The position numbers and the translations under genes are program-made. Positions 37,057 to 47,747 of a stretch of 64,000 nt of DNA are shown here, piece by piece. Source of the stretch: Silurus meridionalis (taxonomy: Eukaryota; Chordata; Actinopteri; Siluriformes; Siluridae). Location of the stretch: positions 14,276,164 through 14,340,163 of the forward strand of contig NC_060906.1 of assembly GCF_014805685.1 (NCBI RefSeq). Direction: 5' to 3'. The notes beneath the pieces were generated by a model, which saw only the letters and a program-made list of their open reading frames with translations, had not been told where the DNA came from and ran no database searches. How positions within the stretch are numbered: the first letter of the stretch is position 1; each line of letters opens with the position of its first letter.

Positions 37057-37972
37057 CAAATTACGCTATGCTTCCTTTTTCCGCGTTGTTCCAAATTATG
37101 TGTACCAGACTCGGGCACTGGTAAAGCTCATGACACATTATTCCTGAAATTGGGTTGGAGTGGTTACCCTGGATGATGATTATAGCACAGCAGTCCTTGA
37201 GAACTTTGTAAAAGATTAACTTGTGTGTATTCAGTTCCAGGAAGTGTTACCAAATTACTTAGGTTTGATGAATATTAAAGAGAAAATAAAGATGGCAGCC
37301 TATTGGATTGAGTCCTCGAATGCCATAGTCATTCTGTTTATTCTAAGACCAGAACATGTCCAGATGTTATTTGAGGAGATGATTAAGAGAAACATTAGTC
37401 GTGTCTGGATTGATAGTGATTCCTGGTCTGCAACACGATTTTTAATAAAGATGAAAGACATTAACAAAATGGGAGACATACTCTTAGGTTTTACGTTTGT
37501 CACAGGAAAAATTCACGGCTTTAAATACTGTGGGGAACCTTAGACCAAGTACAGGGGCAAGGAATGATTACATCAGTGAGTACAAACAAATTCACTCCAA
37601 CTGCATCCAGAGTCAGCAACCAGTGAGCTCATTTCATCTGGATTGCAATGAGACAGATAATCAAGTCAAGTCAAGTCAAGTTTATTTGTATAGCGCTTTT
37701 CACAACAGACATTGTCTCAAAGCAGCTTTACACAAATCAGCAGTGATGGTGAATGGTGTGAATTTGTCCCTGATGAGCAAGCCGTGGCGACTGTGGCAAG
37801 GAAAAACTCCCTTAGATGTTATGAGGATAATAACTATATTGTTCACAATGTGTATCTGACAGTACCTTACACTCAGAGAGTGGCAATCTACACCGCTGTT
37901 AATGCCATCAAGAAGCTTTTAAAATGCAACAGCACAACTTGCTCTAGAAACAGTAACTTCCTGCCCTGGAAG
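37057..37972 (+). pseudogene. GPRC6A-like receptor exon 3, pseudogene
   Basis: Highly similar to exon 3 of the intact receptor (47838-48590), starting at CAAATTACGCTATGCTTCC. Lesions include TGA in place of the Trp codon in YSWNW, a small deletion after FVKD near 37217, an insertion near 37486 and a 165-bp LINE tail at 37661-37825. Homology continues a few tens of bases into the following intron, so this is a genomic duplicate and not a retrocopy. No other exon of this copy is recognisable. Confidence 0.9.
37661..37825 (-). mobile_element. Short L2-type 3' tail inserted in the dead receptor exon
   Basis: It consists of TCAAG repeats and the TTTATTTGTATAGCGCTTTT tail region, closely matching 987-1150. 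GATAA flanks it at 37656-37660 and 37826-37830, and the intact exon has a single copy of that sequence, so the target duplication is clear. It is a 5'-truncated copy of the same family as 987-4625. Confidence 0.88.
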
Positions 37973-38045
37973 GTAATAATCAATTTTTAATACCAATAAA
38001 AGTTTTACAATGTGTAAACTCACTGCTTACATACCGGTAGAAGCA

Positions 38046-38657
38046 TGGAGATGTTTAGAAGAGATGGCAGTGTAGTTATTAACCAGATTGTTTAACAAGA
38101 TTCTGGAAGTTGAGAGGATGCCTGAGGAATGGAGAAGGAGTGTGCTGGTACCGATCTTTAAGCATAAGGGAGATGTACAGACCTGCAGTAACTACAGGGG
38201 AATTAAGTTGATCAGTCACACCATGAAGTTACAGGAAAGAGTAGTGAAAGCCAGGCTGAGAGAAGAGGTGACCATCTGTGAGCAGCAGTATGGTTTCATG
38301 CCGAGGAAGAGCACCACAAATGCATTATTTGCTTTGAGAATGTTGATAGATAAGGACAGAGAAGGACAGAAGGAATTGCATTGTGTATTTGTGGATTTAG
38401 AGAAAGCGTACAAGAGAGTGCCAAGAGAGGAGTTGTGGTAATGTATGAGGAAGTCAGGTGTGTCAGAGAAATATGTGAGGGTGGTGAAGGACATGTATGA
38501 GGACAGTGTGACAGCAGTGAAGTGTGCAGTAGAAATGACAGACTGGTTCAAGGTGAAGGTTGGATTGCATCAACGATCGGCCCTGAGCCCTTTCCTGTTT
38601 GCAGTGGTGATGGACAGGTTGACGGACGAGAAAAATGAGAGGAGGGCAGTGGAATAA
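38046..38657 (+). mobile_element. RTE-type LINE fragment, reverse transcriptase
   Basis: Encodes RMPEEWRRSVLVPIFKHKGD, SNYRGIKLISHTMKL, QQYGFMPRKSTT and, after a TAA at about 38440, VGLHQRSALSPFLFAVVMD. These are RT motifs of the RTE-like clade common in fish. The catalytic YADD block and both ends are missing. It is non-functional. Confidence 0.82.
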
Positions 38658-38998
38658 TGGCTCAATGGATCTTGTGCTCAATCTGCCACTAATGCATGTA
38701 GATTTTCTGGTCAGTCAACTAATGTTGCGAACAAAACCCCCTTCAAACTGTAAAGAACATATAGAATGCAGAATGAGTGCATGATGAATATAGAAGTTCT
38801 GAGATAGGAATTTGTCATATTACCTCACACAGCCATTGAGTACCGCGTTCACCTCATCTATGACCCACATTAAACTTAACTCTATTACATTTCACAAATA
38901 CATTTTGACATTTCGACAAGATTTGTCACTTGTGAAATTTATATTTTTAATTTTATTTAAAAAATATTTTTAAAAGCTTATGTTATAGGTTTACATAC
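38658..38998. repeat. Degenerate copy of the array-spacer repeat
   Basis: The motif TGTGCTCAATCTGCCACTAA (about 38673) and the following sequence to GACAAGATTTG (about 38926) resemble 5655-5795 and 36608-36760. Nothing else is visible. Confidence 0.6.
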
Positions 38999-39529
38999 TG
39001 TCAGGGTGCGAGTGAAACAGGAGGCGGACGCCGGAATACAGCTCGCTCAGGTTTAATAATAAGATGAGGGAGAGAGATACACACTCACACACTCACACAA
39101 GCATGTACACACGCACACACGCACACACACACGGTAGTCCTTAGGTTGAAAGAGTCCGAGGTGAGCTAGGGGAGAAGTGTAGCTGATCTGAGATGCGCGG
39201 GGAGGAGAAGCACAGCCGGTACCGGATAGTAGAGTCCGAATGGGACGGACAGAGGAGAGTACTGCATGCAACCGTGAACCCATGCAGCAGTACGTAGCAT
39301 CTAACACATACAATAACGAACAAGGGAGTGAGTGTGAGTGAGGAGCTTATATAGAAGCGGGGTGGAGTGATGATGAGCCCCAGGTGAGCGTGATTATTCC
39401 TGGGACTCCAGAGAGAGTGGAGGCATGAGTGATGATGAGCTCCAGGTGTGCTTGGTTAAACCTGGAGCTCTAGGGAGAGCGGAGGCATAGAGAGCCACCA
39501 AAGGGGGCATGGCAGGTGGATCCCTGACA
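38999..39529 (-). repeat. LTR of the gag-only element
   Basis: 531 bp, TGTCAGGG...CCCTGACA. On the minus strand it contains a TATA-like TCTATATAAGC near 39355-39345 and a tandemly duplicated block of about 85 bp in U3 (GAGCTCCAGG...). A (CA)n tract lies at about 39081-39132. It matches 43000-43520 and, inverted, 41823-42209. Confidence 0.85.
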
Positions 39530-41522
39530 TTACCCCCCGCCCAGAGGGGGCGGCACCTGACGCCCCAAACCCACTGATGCCCGGAGGGCCAGGGCACTCG
39601 GAGGAGGACCCCGGTGTCCATCCAGGGTCGAAAGGGACCTGGTCAGAACCGCCTGTAGCAGAGACCTGAAACCGAGTGACGTACTTGGCAGCAATCAGGG
39701 GCGGATTGACGCCCACTGGGGAGGTCTGGAGCGGAGTGATGTCCAGCACAGAGGACGGGAGCGTAACGATGCCCACCCCAGAGACCCGGAACGGAGTGAC
39801 GCCTTCGGCGGAGACCTGGACCGAAGGGGTGCCAACCACGGAGGTCAGGAGCGGAGCTATGTCCATCGTGGAGATCGGGGAATGAGTGATGCATTCGGTG
39901 TAGACCGGGAGCAGAAAAGCGTCCTCGGTGGTGTCCAGAGGCCGAGTGACGCCCACGGCGGAGATGAGGAACACCGTGACACCTTCGCAGGGGCTGTGAG
40001 CCGTGACAACACCTCCAAAGGAACTTGGGAGTGCTTCATCATCCCCTGAGGGACCTGGAGGAGAAACATCGCCCGGAAAGGGACCAGGAGGTGTTACGTC
40101 GGCCGGAGAGTAACCCGGAGGCGAAGCGTCACATGGAGCGGAACGCTGAGGCATGACTTTGCCTTTAGAAGGTCTAGGAGATGTGGCTTTGCCTTTTGGG
40201 AGACTTGGGGCTGAGACCTCTTCGTCGGAGGAGCTCTTAGGCGATACGCTGCCGACAGAGGAGCACGGGGGCGAGACGCAGCCGACGGAGGAGCCCGGGG
40301 GCGAGACGTCACCGACAGAGGAGCCCGGGGGCGAGACGTTGCCGACGAAGGAGCTCAGGAGAGAGATGTCGCTTTCGGAGGAGCTCGGAGGAGAGACGTC
40401 GCCATCGGTGGAGCTCAGGAGAGAGACGTCGCCATCAGAGGAGCTCAGAGGAGAGACTTCGCCATCGGAGGAGCTCGGAGGCGAGACGTCGCCATCGAAG
40501 GAGCTCTCGAAGACTCTGTGGAGCGGAGAGGAGCCCTCTGTTGAGACCCTGTGGAGCGGAAAGGAGCCCTCTGTGGAGACCCTGTGGAGCCGAGAGGAGC
40601 TCTCGGAGACTCTGTGGGGCGGAGAGACGTCACCATCGGAAGAGCTTGGGGCTGTGGTGTCACCCTCAGAAGAGTCTGGGACCGCGACATCACAGCCGGA
40701 TGGCTCTGGAAGCGACCTGGGGCTGTCCGAGGAACCGTGGGTTACCATGCCACCTTCATCGGTGGTCGGAGGCGATATGACCTCTTTCTTGTGGCCAAAC
40801 GGCGGTGCGACGACCCTCTTGCGGCCAGGCGGCGGTGCAATGACCCTCTTGCGACTAGGCAGCTGTTCGACGTCCCTTTTGTGGCCAGGCGGCACGACGT
40901 TCCTTTCGCGGCCAGGCGGCGGCACGACGTTCCTTTCGCGCCCAGGCGGCGGCACAACGTTCCCTTCGCGGCCAGGTGCCGGCACGACATTCCCTTCGTG
41001 GCTAGGCGGCGGTACGACGTCCCTTTTGCAGCCTTGGGCACACTGGAGCGGAGCTGTGCTCTCTTGGAGGTCCTGGAGCAGGGTGAGGATCTCCTGGAGG
41101 CCCAGGGGCGGAGTAGAGCCGTCTTGCAGGACCTGGAGCAGGGCGGAGATCTCCTGGAGGTCCTGGGTCGAAGCGGTGCCATCCTGGAGGGCCTGGAGCA
41201 GGGTCTGGAGCAGGGTGGTGATCCCCTGGAGGTCCTGGGACGGAGCAGAGCTCTCCGGGATAATCTGGTGCGAAACCGAGCTCTCCGGGAAACACTGGAG
41301 TGGATCCGTGTTCTCGGGAGCGGGAGAGAGATTGTGGAGATCCGCGGTGACCATCCCTAGTTCCCTGGTGAGAAGCCGGATGAACCGGGCGCACAAGCCG
41401 AATTCGCCTCCAGTCGCACTCCACAACTCACGGACCAGAGAGAGGGATTCTCCAGACAGTAGAGAAATGTGGAGCGCGATCTTACCTGCTTCAGTGGGGT
41501 AAGAGGAGGAATAAAGGTCCAT
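39456..41522 (-). CDS. 688-residue gag-like protein with degenerate Pro/Ser-rich repeats
   Basis: The N-terminus (about 1-60) contains AGKIALHISLLSGESLSLVR and an ELW motif resembling a gypsy capsid segment. After that come low-complexity degenerate repeats: a leucine-rich block (LQEISALLQVLQDG), a basic block (PPPGRERNVV), then many GDVSPPSSSD-like units. The frame runs through the polypurine tract and stops 74 bp inside the LTR. Several other frames on both strands are open over the same stretch because of the repetitive GC-rich composition, so coding status is uncertain. Most likely the gag remnant of a non-autonomous retrotransposon. Confidence 0.5.
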   Translation of the reverse strand: MDLYSSSYPTEAGKIALHISLLSGESLSLVRELWSATGGEFGLCARFIRLLTRELGMVTADLHNLSPAPENTDPLQCFPESSVSHQIIPESSAPSQDLQGITTLLQTLLQALQDGTASTQDLQEISALLQVLQDGSTPPLGLQEILTLLQDLQESTAPLQCAQGCKRDVVPPPSHEGNVVPAPGREGNVVPPPGRERNVVPPPGRERNVVPPGHKRDVEQLPSRKRVIAPPPGRKRVVAPPFGHKKEVISPPTTDEGGMVTHGSSDSPRSLPEPSGCDVAVPDSSEGDTTAPSSSDGDVSPPHRVSESSSRLHRVSTEGSFPLHRVSTEGSSPLHRVFESSFDGDVSPPSSSDGEVSPLSSSDGDVSLLSSTDGDVSPPSSSESDISLLSSFVGNVSPPGSSVGDVSPPGSSVGCVSPPCSSVGSVSPKSSSDEEVSAPSLPKGKATSPRPSKGKVMPQRSAPCDASPPGYSPADVTPPGPFPGDVSPPGPSGDDEALPSSFGGVVTAHSPCEGVTVFLISAVGVTRPLDTTEDAFLLPVYTECITHSPISTMDIAPLLTSVVGTPSVQVSAEGVTPFRVSGVGIVTLPSSVLDITPLQTSPVGVNPPLIAAKYVTRFQVSATGGSDQVPFDPGWTPGSSSECPGPPGISGFGASGAAPSGRGVMSGIHLPCPLWWLSMPPLSLELQV

Positions 41523-41629
41523 GTGTTCACAGACGCACCGTATAAATCCATGACATCATCACGGGGGCGTGGCGCTGCCGAGCATGACCCGCGTGAAACG
41601 GCAGCGGACTTCCAGGTTTTCCCCGAGGC

Positions 41630-42087
41630 GGAGCTTGGTGGCCGCGAAAGGGACGTTAAACCGCCGCCTGGTCGCAAGAAGGAGGTCGTACTGCCTCCGA
41701 CTGCCTATGACGGTGGCATGGCAACCCACGGCTCCTCTGACAGCCCGAGGCCGCTTCCAGAGCCATCTGGCAGTGATGTCGCGGTCCCAGTCTCTTCTGA
41801 GGGTGACACCACAGCCCCAAGCTCTCTCTGGAGCTCCAGGCTTAACTATGAACACCTGGGACTCATCACTCCACCCCGCTCCTACATAAACCTCTCACTC
41901 ACACTCACTCCCCGTTTGTTATTGAATGTGTTGGACGTTAATGCCGCTGTATGCTTATGTGTTCAGTGTTTCATACAGGACTCCGCTATCCTGTACCAGC
42001 TGCGCTTCTCCTCCCCGCGCATCTCGGATCAGCTACGCTTCTCTCCAGCGCACCTCGGACTTTCTCAGCCAAAGGACTGCCATGTGC

Positions 42088-42118
<31 letters not shown>

Positions 42119-42209
42119 CTTGTGTGTGTCTCTCTTCCTCGCTCTTGTCATTTAAACCCGAGCGAGCTGTACTCCGGCTTCCACCTCCCGTTTCACTCGC
42201 ACCCTGACA
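41630..42209 (+). mobile_element. Inverted partial copy of the gag-only LTR element
   Basis: The plus-strand frame at about 41650-41825 encodes GSSDSPRPLPEPSGSDVAV, matching the minus-strand gag region near 40655-40810. It is joined at about 41823 to a 5'-truncated LTR ending CACTCGCACCCTGACA at 42209. With 38999-41600 it forms a large imperfect palindrome. A (TG)n tract lies at about 42083-42110. Confidence 0.8.
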
Positions 42210-42672
42210 CTTGAGGTCCAGTGTAAAGTTTTCACGGTCAGTGGTGGTTTGGGGAGTCATGTCATCTGCTGGTGTTGGTCCACTGTGTTTTATCAGGTCC
42301 AAGGTCAGCACAGCCGTCTACGTCTATGTTTTAGAGTGCTTCATGCTTCTTTCTGCTGACCAGCTTTATGGAGATGCTGATTTCAATTTGCAACAGGGCA
42401 CCTGCCCACACTGCCAAAAGTGCTAATACCTGGTTTAATGACCATGGTGTCCATCTGCTTAATTGGCCAGCAAACTAAAACCCATAAACAGTCTATTGGG
42501 TATTGTAAAGAGGAAGATATGAGACACCAGACCCAACAACGTAGAAGAGCTGAAGGCCGCTGTCAGAGCAAGCTGGGCTTTCATAACACGTCAGTACTGC
42601 AGTAATTCATGGAAAGGGAGCCCCAACTGATTATTGAGTTCTGTACATGTACATACGTTTCAGTAGTCCAAC
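42210..42672 (+). pseudogene. Tc1/mariner transposase C-terminal half, degenerate
   Basis: Recognisable blocks are VVWGVMSSAGVGPLCFIRSK, then TNTWFND-like, GIVKRKM-like and TRPNN-like sequence in shifting frames, ending with the sequence before the right terminal region (about 42640-42672). It corresponds to a fish Tc1 transposase from the second catalytic Asp region onward. The N-terminal half is absent, apparently replaced by the LTR element. Confidence 0.8.
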
Positions 42673-42999
42673 ATCCAAAATGTTTTTTATATTATTATTA
42701 ATATTTTATTTATTTATTAGTCTTAAGTAATATTCTAATTTTCTGAGCTACTCAATTTTGGGTTTTCATTAGCTGTAAGCCATAATCATCAAAATTAAAA
42801 GAAATAAACACTTGAAATATATCAGTCTGTGTGTGATAAATCTATATAATATACAAGTTTTATGTTTTTTGTATTGAATTACTAAAATAAATAAATAAAT
42901 GTTTTTGAAGATATTAAAATTTATTGAGATGCACCTGTAAGCATTAGAACAAATAATAATTAATAAAAGATAAAGCCATTTTATGTTAGCCACTAACAC
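42673..42999. other. AT-rich sequence without recognised features
   Basis: A/T-rich stretch with short ATTT/AATA runs. No coding or repeat signature recognised. Confidence 0.6.
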
Positions 43000-43520
43000 T
43001 TCAGGGTGTGAGCGAAACAAAAGGCAAAAGCTGGAGTACAGCCCATTTGGGTTTTAATGGCATGTGTGAGAGAGAGATACACACGCGCACACACACACAC
43101 ACACACACACGCGCACATGGCAGTCCTTCGGTTGAAAGAGATAGTCCGAGTTACGCATAGGGAGACGCGTAGCTTACCGGGATGCACAGGGAGGGGAAGC
43201 GCAGCCGGTATGGGATTCTGGAGTCCGAATGAAATGGATGAGAGAAGTCCTGTATGAAAACCGGAACACGAAAACATGCAGTACGGGAAGTCCAACATAA
43301 ACAATAACGAACCGGGGAGTGAATGTGAGTGAGGGGTTTATGTAGGAGCGGGGTGGAGTGATGATAAGCTTCAGGTGTGCCTCGTTAAACCTGGAGCTCC
43401 AGGGAGAGTGGAGGCATGAGTGATGATGAGCTCCAGGTGTGCGTGGTTAAACCTGGAGCTCTAGGGAGAGTGGAGGCATAGAGAGCCACCAAAGGGGGCG
43501 TGGCAGGTGGATCCCTGACA
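43000..43520 (-). repeat. Solo LTR of the gag-only element
   Basis: Matches 38999-39529 along its whole length, including the duplicated GAGCTCCAGG block and a (CA)n tract. ACAC lies on both sides (42996-42999, 43521-43524), a candidate target-site duplication. It was presumably produced by LTR-LTR recombination. Confidence 0.8.
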
Positions 43521-43884
43521 ACACTAGTGGGATTGTGGCACATACTCCAAATATTAAGTGAAAGCAAAAAAAAAAAAAAAGAAGGTAATATGCAAATATG
43601 CAAATATGCAAATCTCATCCTGCCACCAATGCATGCAGTTTTTCTGGTTTGTCAAGTAATGTAGTGAAAAGAAACTTTTTAAACTATGTATGAGCTGAAA
43701 AAATGCAGAATGAGTGCATGATGAAAAAATAAATTGCCACATTAAATCACACATCCACTGAGTACCACATTAATTTTCTATCATTTCAACTATGGCCTTA
43801 TACTTATGCAGCACAGTAAAATTCTTTCTTTGCATATCCCAGCTGGGGTTGAAGCATACTGGGGCTTGATCTCCCAACCTTAAA

Positions 43885-43976
<92 letters not shown>

Positions 43977-44649
43977 TTTTATTTATATTTGCTAAATGTA
44001 AGATATGTAAATTGTCTGTTAAAGGCATGAATACCAGTATTTACTACATAAATATTCAATTGAAGCGATTCTGCAATTAATTTTTTATTTAAATTGTCAT
44101 AGCATATTTTTGCAGAAACTGATGCCATTTAGTTTTAATTATTTACATTAAAAAATATCTTAGTGTCAGCATGATGTTAAAAAAAATAAGCATGTTTAAA
44201 GTGGGGTGGTTTCACATGAATCACTATCTAAATGTATCAGATACCCTCAAATGTTCACAAATGACACATTTTTACATTTAACAACATCAAAAAAGAGGAA
44301 CCTGAGCTCAGAATTTAACTATGGAGCTTTTATAGCTTTTATATGGAACCCTTTTGTTTTTGAAGAATGATAAACCACTATGTAATTTACACACATTACA
44401 TACAGTTCATGTAAGCACATCTTGCAGTTTTCTTTTTCTATGATAATTCTTCAGTATTTTAATGCCACTTTCAGTAAGTGACTGTATTCAGCACAGTAAT
44501 GGTTAACATTCTTTCAATGGCTGTTGTACCTGTTCTACGACTTTTCAAAACAAATGAAGGGCGTCCCTTTTCCCTTTTCCTTTCCATTTCAGACTTCATT
44601 TTTATTTCACCAGTGTGAAATAGAAGGTCAGTTTTCACTTCTCCACACC
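43521..44649. repeat. Region upstream of the receptor gene: spacer-repeat remnant and microsatellites
   Basis: Positions 43605-43790 resemble the array-spacer repeat (CTGCCACCAATGCATGCAG). A (TG)n tract at 43887-43916 is followed by (AT)n at 43917-43971. The remaining sequence to the receptor ATG is A/T-rich with no promoter element I can assign. Confidence 0.65.
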
Positions 44650-44879
44650 ATGGCAACCTGCAGTCCTCATCTGTATCTTTATGTCCTGGGGCTACCTGTA
44701 ATGATAGGATTGATGGCACATTGTGATTTAATGCAGTCTCATTTTGGAGCTTATTTGCAGGGTGACATTGTCATAGGAATTCTAGAATCAGTTCATTCTA
44801 ACGTAAAAGCCCTTGAAAATCGGACAAGTCCAGAAATGTATACTTGCAATGAGTGAGTATTAAGGAAAAATGTAATGTG

Positions 44880-44952
<73 letters not shown>

Positions 44953-47678
44953 TGTGCCTCTTTCTAACCTGTTTTTTTATTTATTTATTTTTCTTTCTAG
45001 CTATGATTATATACCATTTGTAACGTCTTTAGCTGCAATTTACACAATTGAAGAGATCAATAACTCTAGCTTCCTTCCTGGTATCAAGCTTGGATATCTG
45101 ATGTGTGATGCTTGTGCATATGGTACCAAAGCTTTGGAATGTGTGGAGCGCATGCTTGCTGTTAATGGGTCACCTGCTGTCCTCTCTGATTACACAAACT
45201 TCACTTCACCCATAAAAGTATTCTTAGGTGAAAGATACTCAGAATTGTCTATTCCTGTTGCAAAGCTACTCAGTCTCTACATGATTCCCCAGGTAAAAAT
45301 ATTGAAACTTTTTGTTTCAGCTTTACTAGAGTTGGTTTCATCTGAAAACCTGATATGAATTTGTGTTTTGGAAATACTTTTAATAATTTGAATTCTATTT
45401 TCCAATAAATTGCGATTTAATACTGAATATACAGAAATTTTGATTTTTAAAATATTGACATTGACAAAAAAAAAAGATGTGTACTAGGTCCAGCAAGAAA
45501 ATAAATAATTTCGACAGACACATAGAGCGATATTTAAAAAATTGTGAACCCTTGAAGATCATGCAGCCAGTTTCTTTTTGATCCTTCAAAATAGGTTGAA
45601 CAGCGCATCTTGAAACCCTAGCCTTCTTTGAAATTTTTGCCTGAAAAAGAGCTTTCTGATGCAGTGTAACTACTTTGTGGCTTGTTGCTGTTTCAACTAA
45701 ATGACTGTGTTTCAACATGCATATAAAATGTATTATCATTAGCACCTGCTTGGTATAATTGGTTGATCATACAACTGACTGATCCTACAATCCTGATCCT
45801 CACTTTGTGCAAGTGTATTGCAAAGATAGTCACACCATATATACATGACATTGCCAAATGTATTGGGTCACCTGGTCATAATTATGGTATGTGATATTTG
45901 AGCAGTGCATTCCAAATTTAGTCCCAATTTGCTTGTATAACTCCCTCCACTCTTCTGGGAAGATGTTCCACTAGATTTTGGCATGTGCTTATGGATATTT
46001 GTGTTCATCAGCCACTAGGGCAGGGGTGGCAAACCCGCGGCTCGCAAGCCGCATGCGGCTCTTACGTTCATATCGAAGTTTGTGTTTGTTTGTTTTTTAA
46101 TGTGCGTGTTCGCTTTGCTTAAGTTCAATACGGTATTTTTAAGACTTAAATGAGCTTGCCCCTACTGGGAAACTTCGCGGTATATCAGACCTTGGCATGA
46201 GGCCAATCGTAAATTACAGGGATGCACCGAAAATTTCCGGAAATACCTCAATCACCGAAACAACACGGCAGAACCACAATTGTAATGACGCAATAAAAAA
46301 GCGCAGCAGCACACGGTTATCTGGATAAGAGCAACATGTCTGCGGTGTGCGGAGAGCGATGTGCAAAACATGCAATGCTGAAATTTGAAGAGGAGGTGTA
46401 TCTGCAAAGAGTTTTCCCAAGTCGGGTTTAATTTATCACCTGAAATACAAACATCCCGATTGCCATTCTAAATATGAGAAGAATGCGGCGCAGAAAAGTA
46501 AAGTCAATCCGAGCATGCGCACTCCGTCTGTACAGGACGTTTTTGAAAAGGCAGGAAAGTTTTCCAGTGATGGTGCTGAGGCAAAAAGCATAACACAAAA
46601 AATTATGGATTTCATTGCCATTTGAATTTAATTTTCATTTCGGTGCATCCCTAAAATATTATCGTTGGTGTGGACCTCTGACACAAATCAGGTTTCTCAT
46701 GTGGCCCCTTGTGAAAATTAATTGCCCACCCCTGCGGTATATTCATCTCACACACATGCGCGTTTGACGAAAATACCATATTGAATTCTAACGAAGTGAA
46801 CACGCACATAAAAAACACACAAAGTCTGTGTTTTCTACCCTGAAACACGTGAAATCAAAGCACCGATCTGTTCTGACTGACACACGTGAAAGCATTGCTT
46901 CGAGAAGCAACAACGGAATACGAGGCAGATTGGATTGAGAGAGGATTGTTCAAGGCAAGGAATGCCAAAAGTCCCACTAAGTAACATGCATTGTAAAAGA
47001 AAAACGCTATTGTAAATTATTATATTTTTGTTTGTGGACTTGGTTAAACTAAGAGTTTGTGTGTGTGAGGCAGTGCACACAATGTTCATTGTTGAAAATG
47101 ACTGGCCTGTGGTCTTAGTACTGTAGGAGTCAATTTCTGTCATTATGTTGGTGTGTGATATATACAATAAATCTGGCTGAGCAGAGGTGTGTGTGTGTGT
47201 GTGTAAGAGGAAGGGATGGGTGATGTTCATGTGTGCCATGTGTATGATGTGGCTCTTTGCGGTAACACAGTCAAAAATGTGGCTCTCGGTCTCTGACTGG
47301 TTGGCCACCCTTGCACTAGGGTATTATGAAAGTCAGGTACTGATGTAAGCGAGGAGACCTGGGGTGCAGTCAGTTTTCCAATTCATCCCTAAGGTGTTCA
47401 GTAGGGATGAGATCAGAGCTCTATAGCAGGCCACTCAAGATCTTCCTCTCCAAAGCATGTCAACCATATCTTCAAGGAGCTCACTTTGTGCACAGTGGCA
47501 TTGCCATGCTGGAGAAGGTTTGGGTTTCCAAGTTCAAGTGAACGCAAAATTTGATTATTGTTCATCTAAAGACGTACAATTGAGTGCCTCCAGCTTTGTG
47601 GTAACAGTTTGGAAAAGAACCACCAATGGCAGGGGAGGTCTGGTGAATACTTTTGGCAATATAGTGTATATAGATATA

Positions 47679-47747
<69 letters not shown>

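Larger units (their letters stand above)
38999..41600 (-). mobile_element. GC-rich non-autonomous LTR element encoding only a gag-like protein
   Basis: The 3' LTR (38999-39529) is followed on the minus strand side by a purine tract (CCGCCC/GGGGGG at 39530-39550) and an internal region with one long frame. No pol sequence is seen. The right boundary is approximate because the element meets an inverted partial copy of itself at about 41630. Another LTR of the same family stands alone at 43000-43520. Confidence 0.75.
45838..47672. mobile_element. Tc1/mariner-like MITE in receptor intron 2, split by a hAT element
   Basis: The left end (ACATTGCCAAATGTATT, about 45846-45862) and right end (AATACTTTTGGCAATATAGT, about 47646-47665) are inverted copies of a terminal repeat common in fish genomes. 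The body is interrupted at 46020/47314. The same family occurs at 51538-51945. Confidence 0.75.

Noticed and set aside
40153..41502. 449-codon plus-strand frame
   Set aside because: It is antisense to the gag-like frame in a repetitive GC-rich stretch where most frames are open; no homology recognised.
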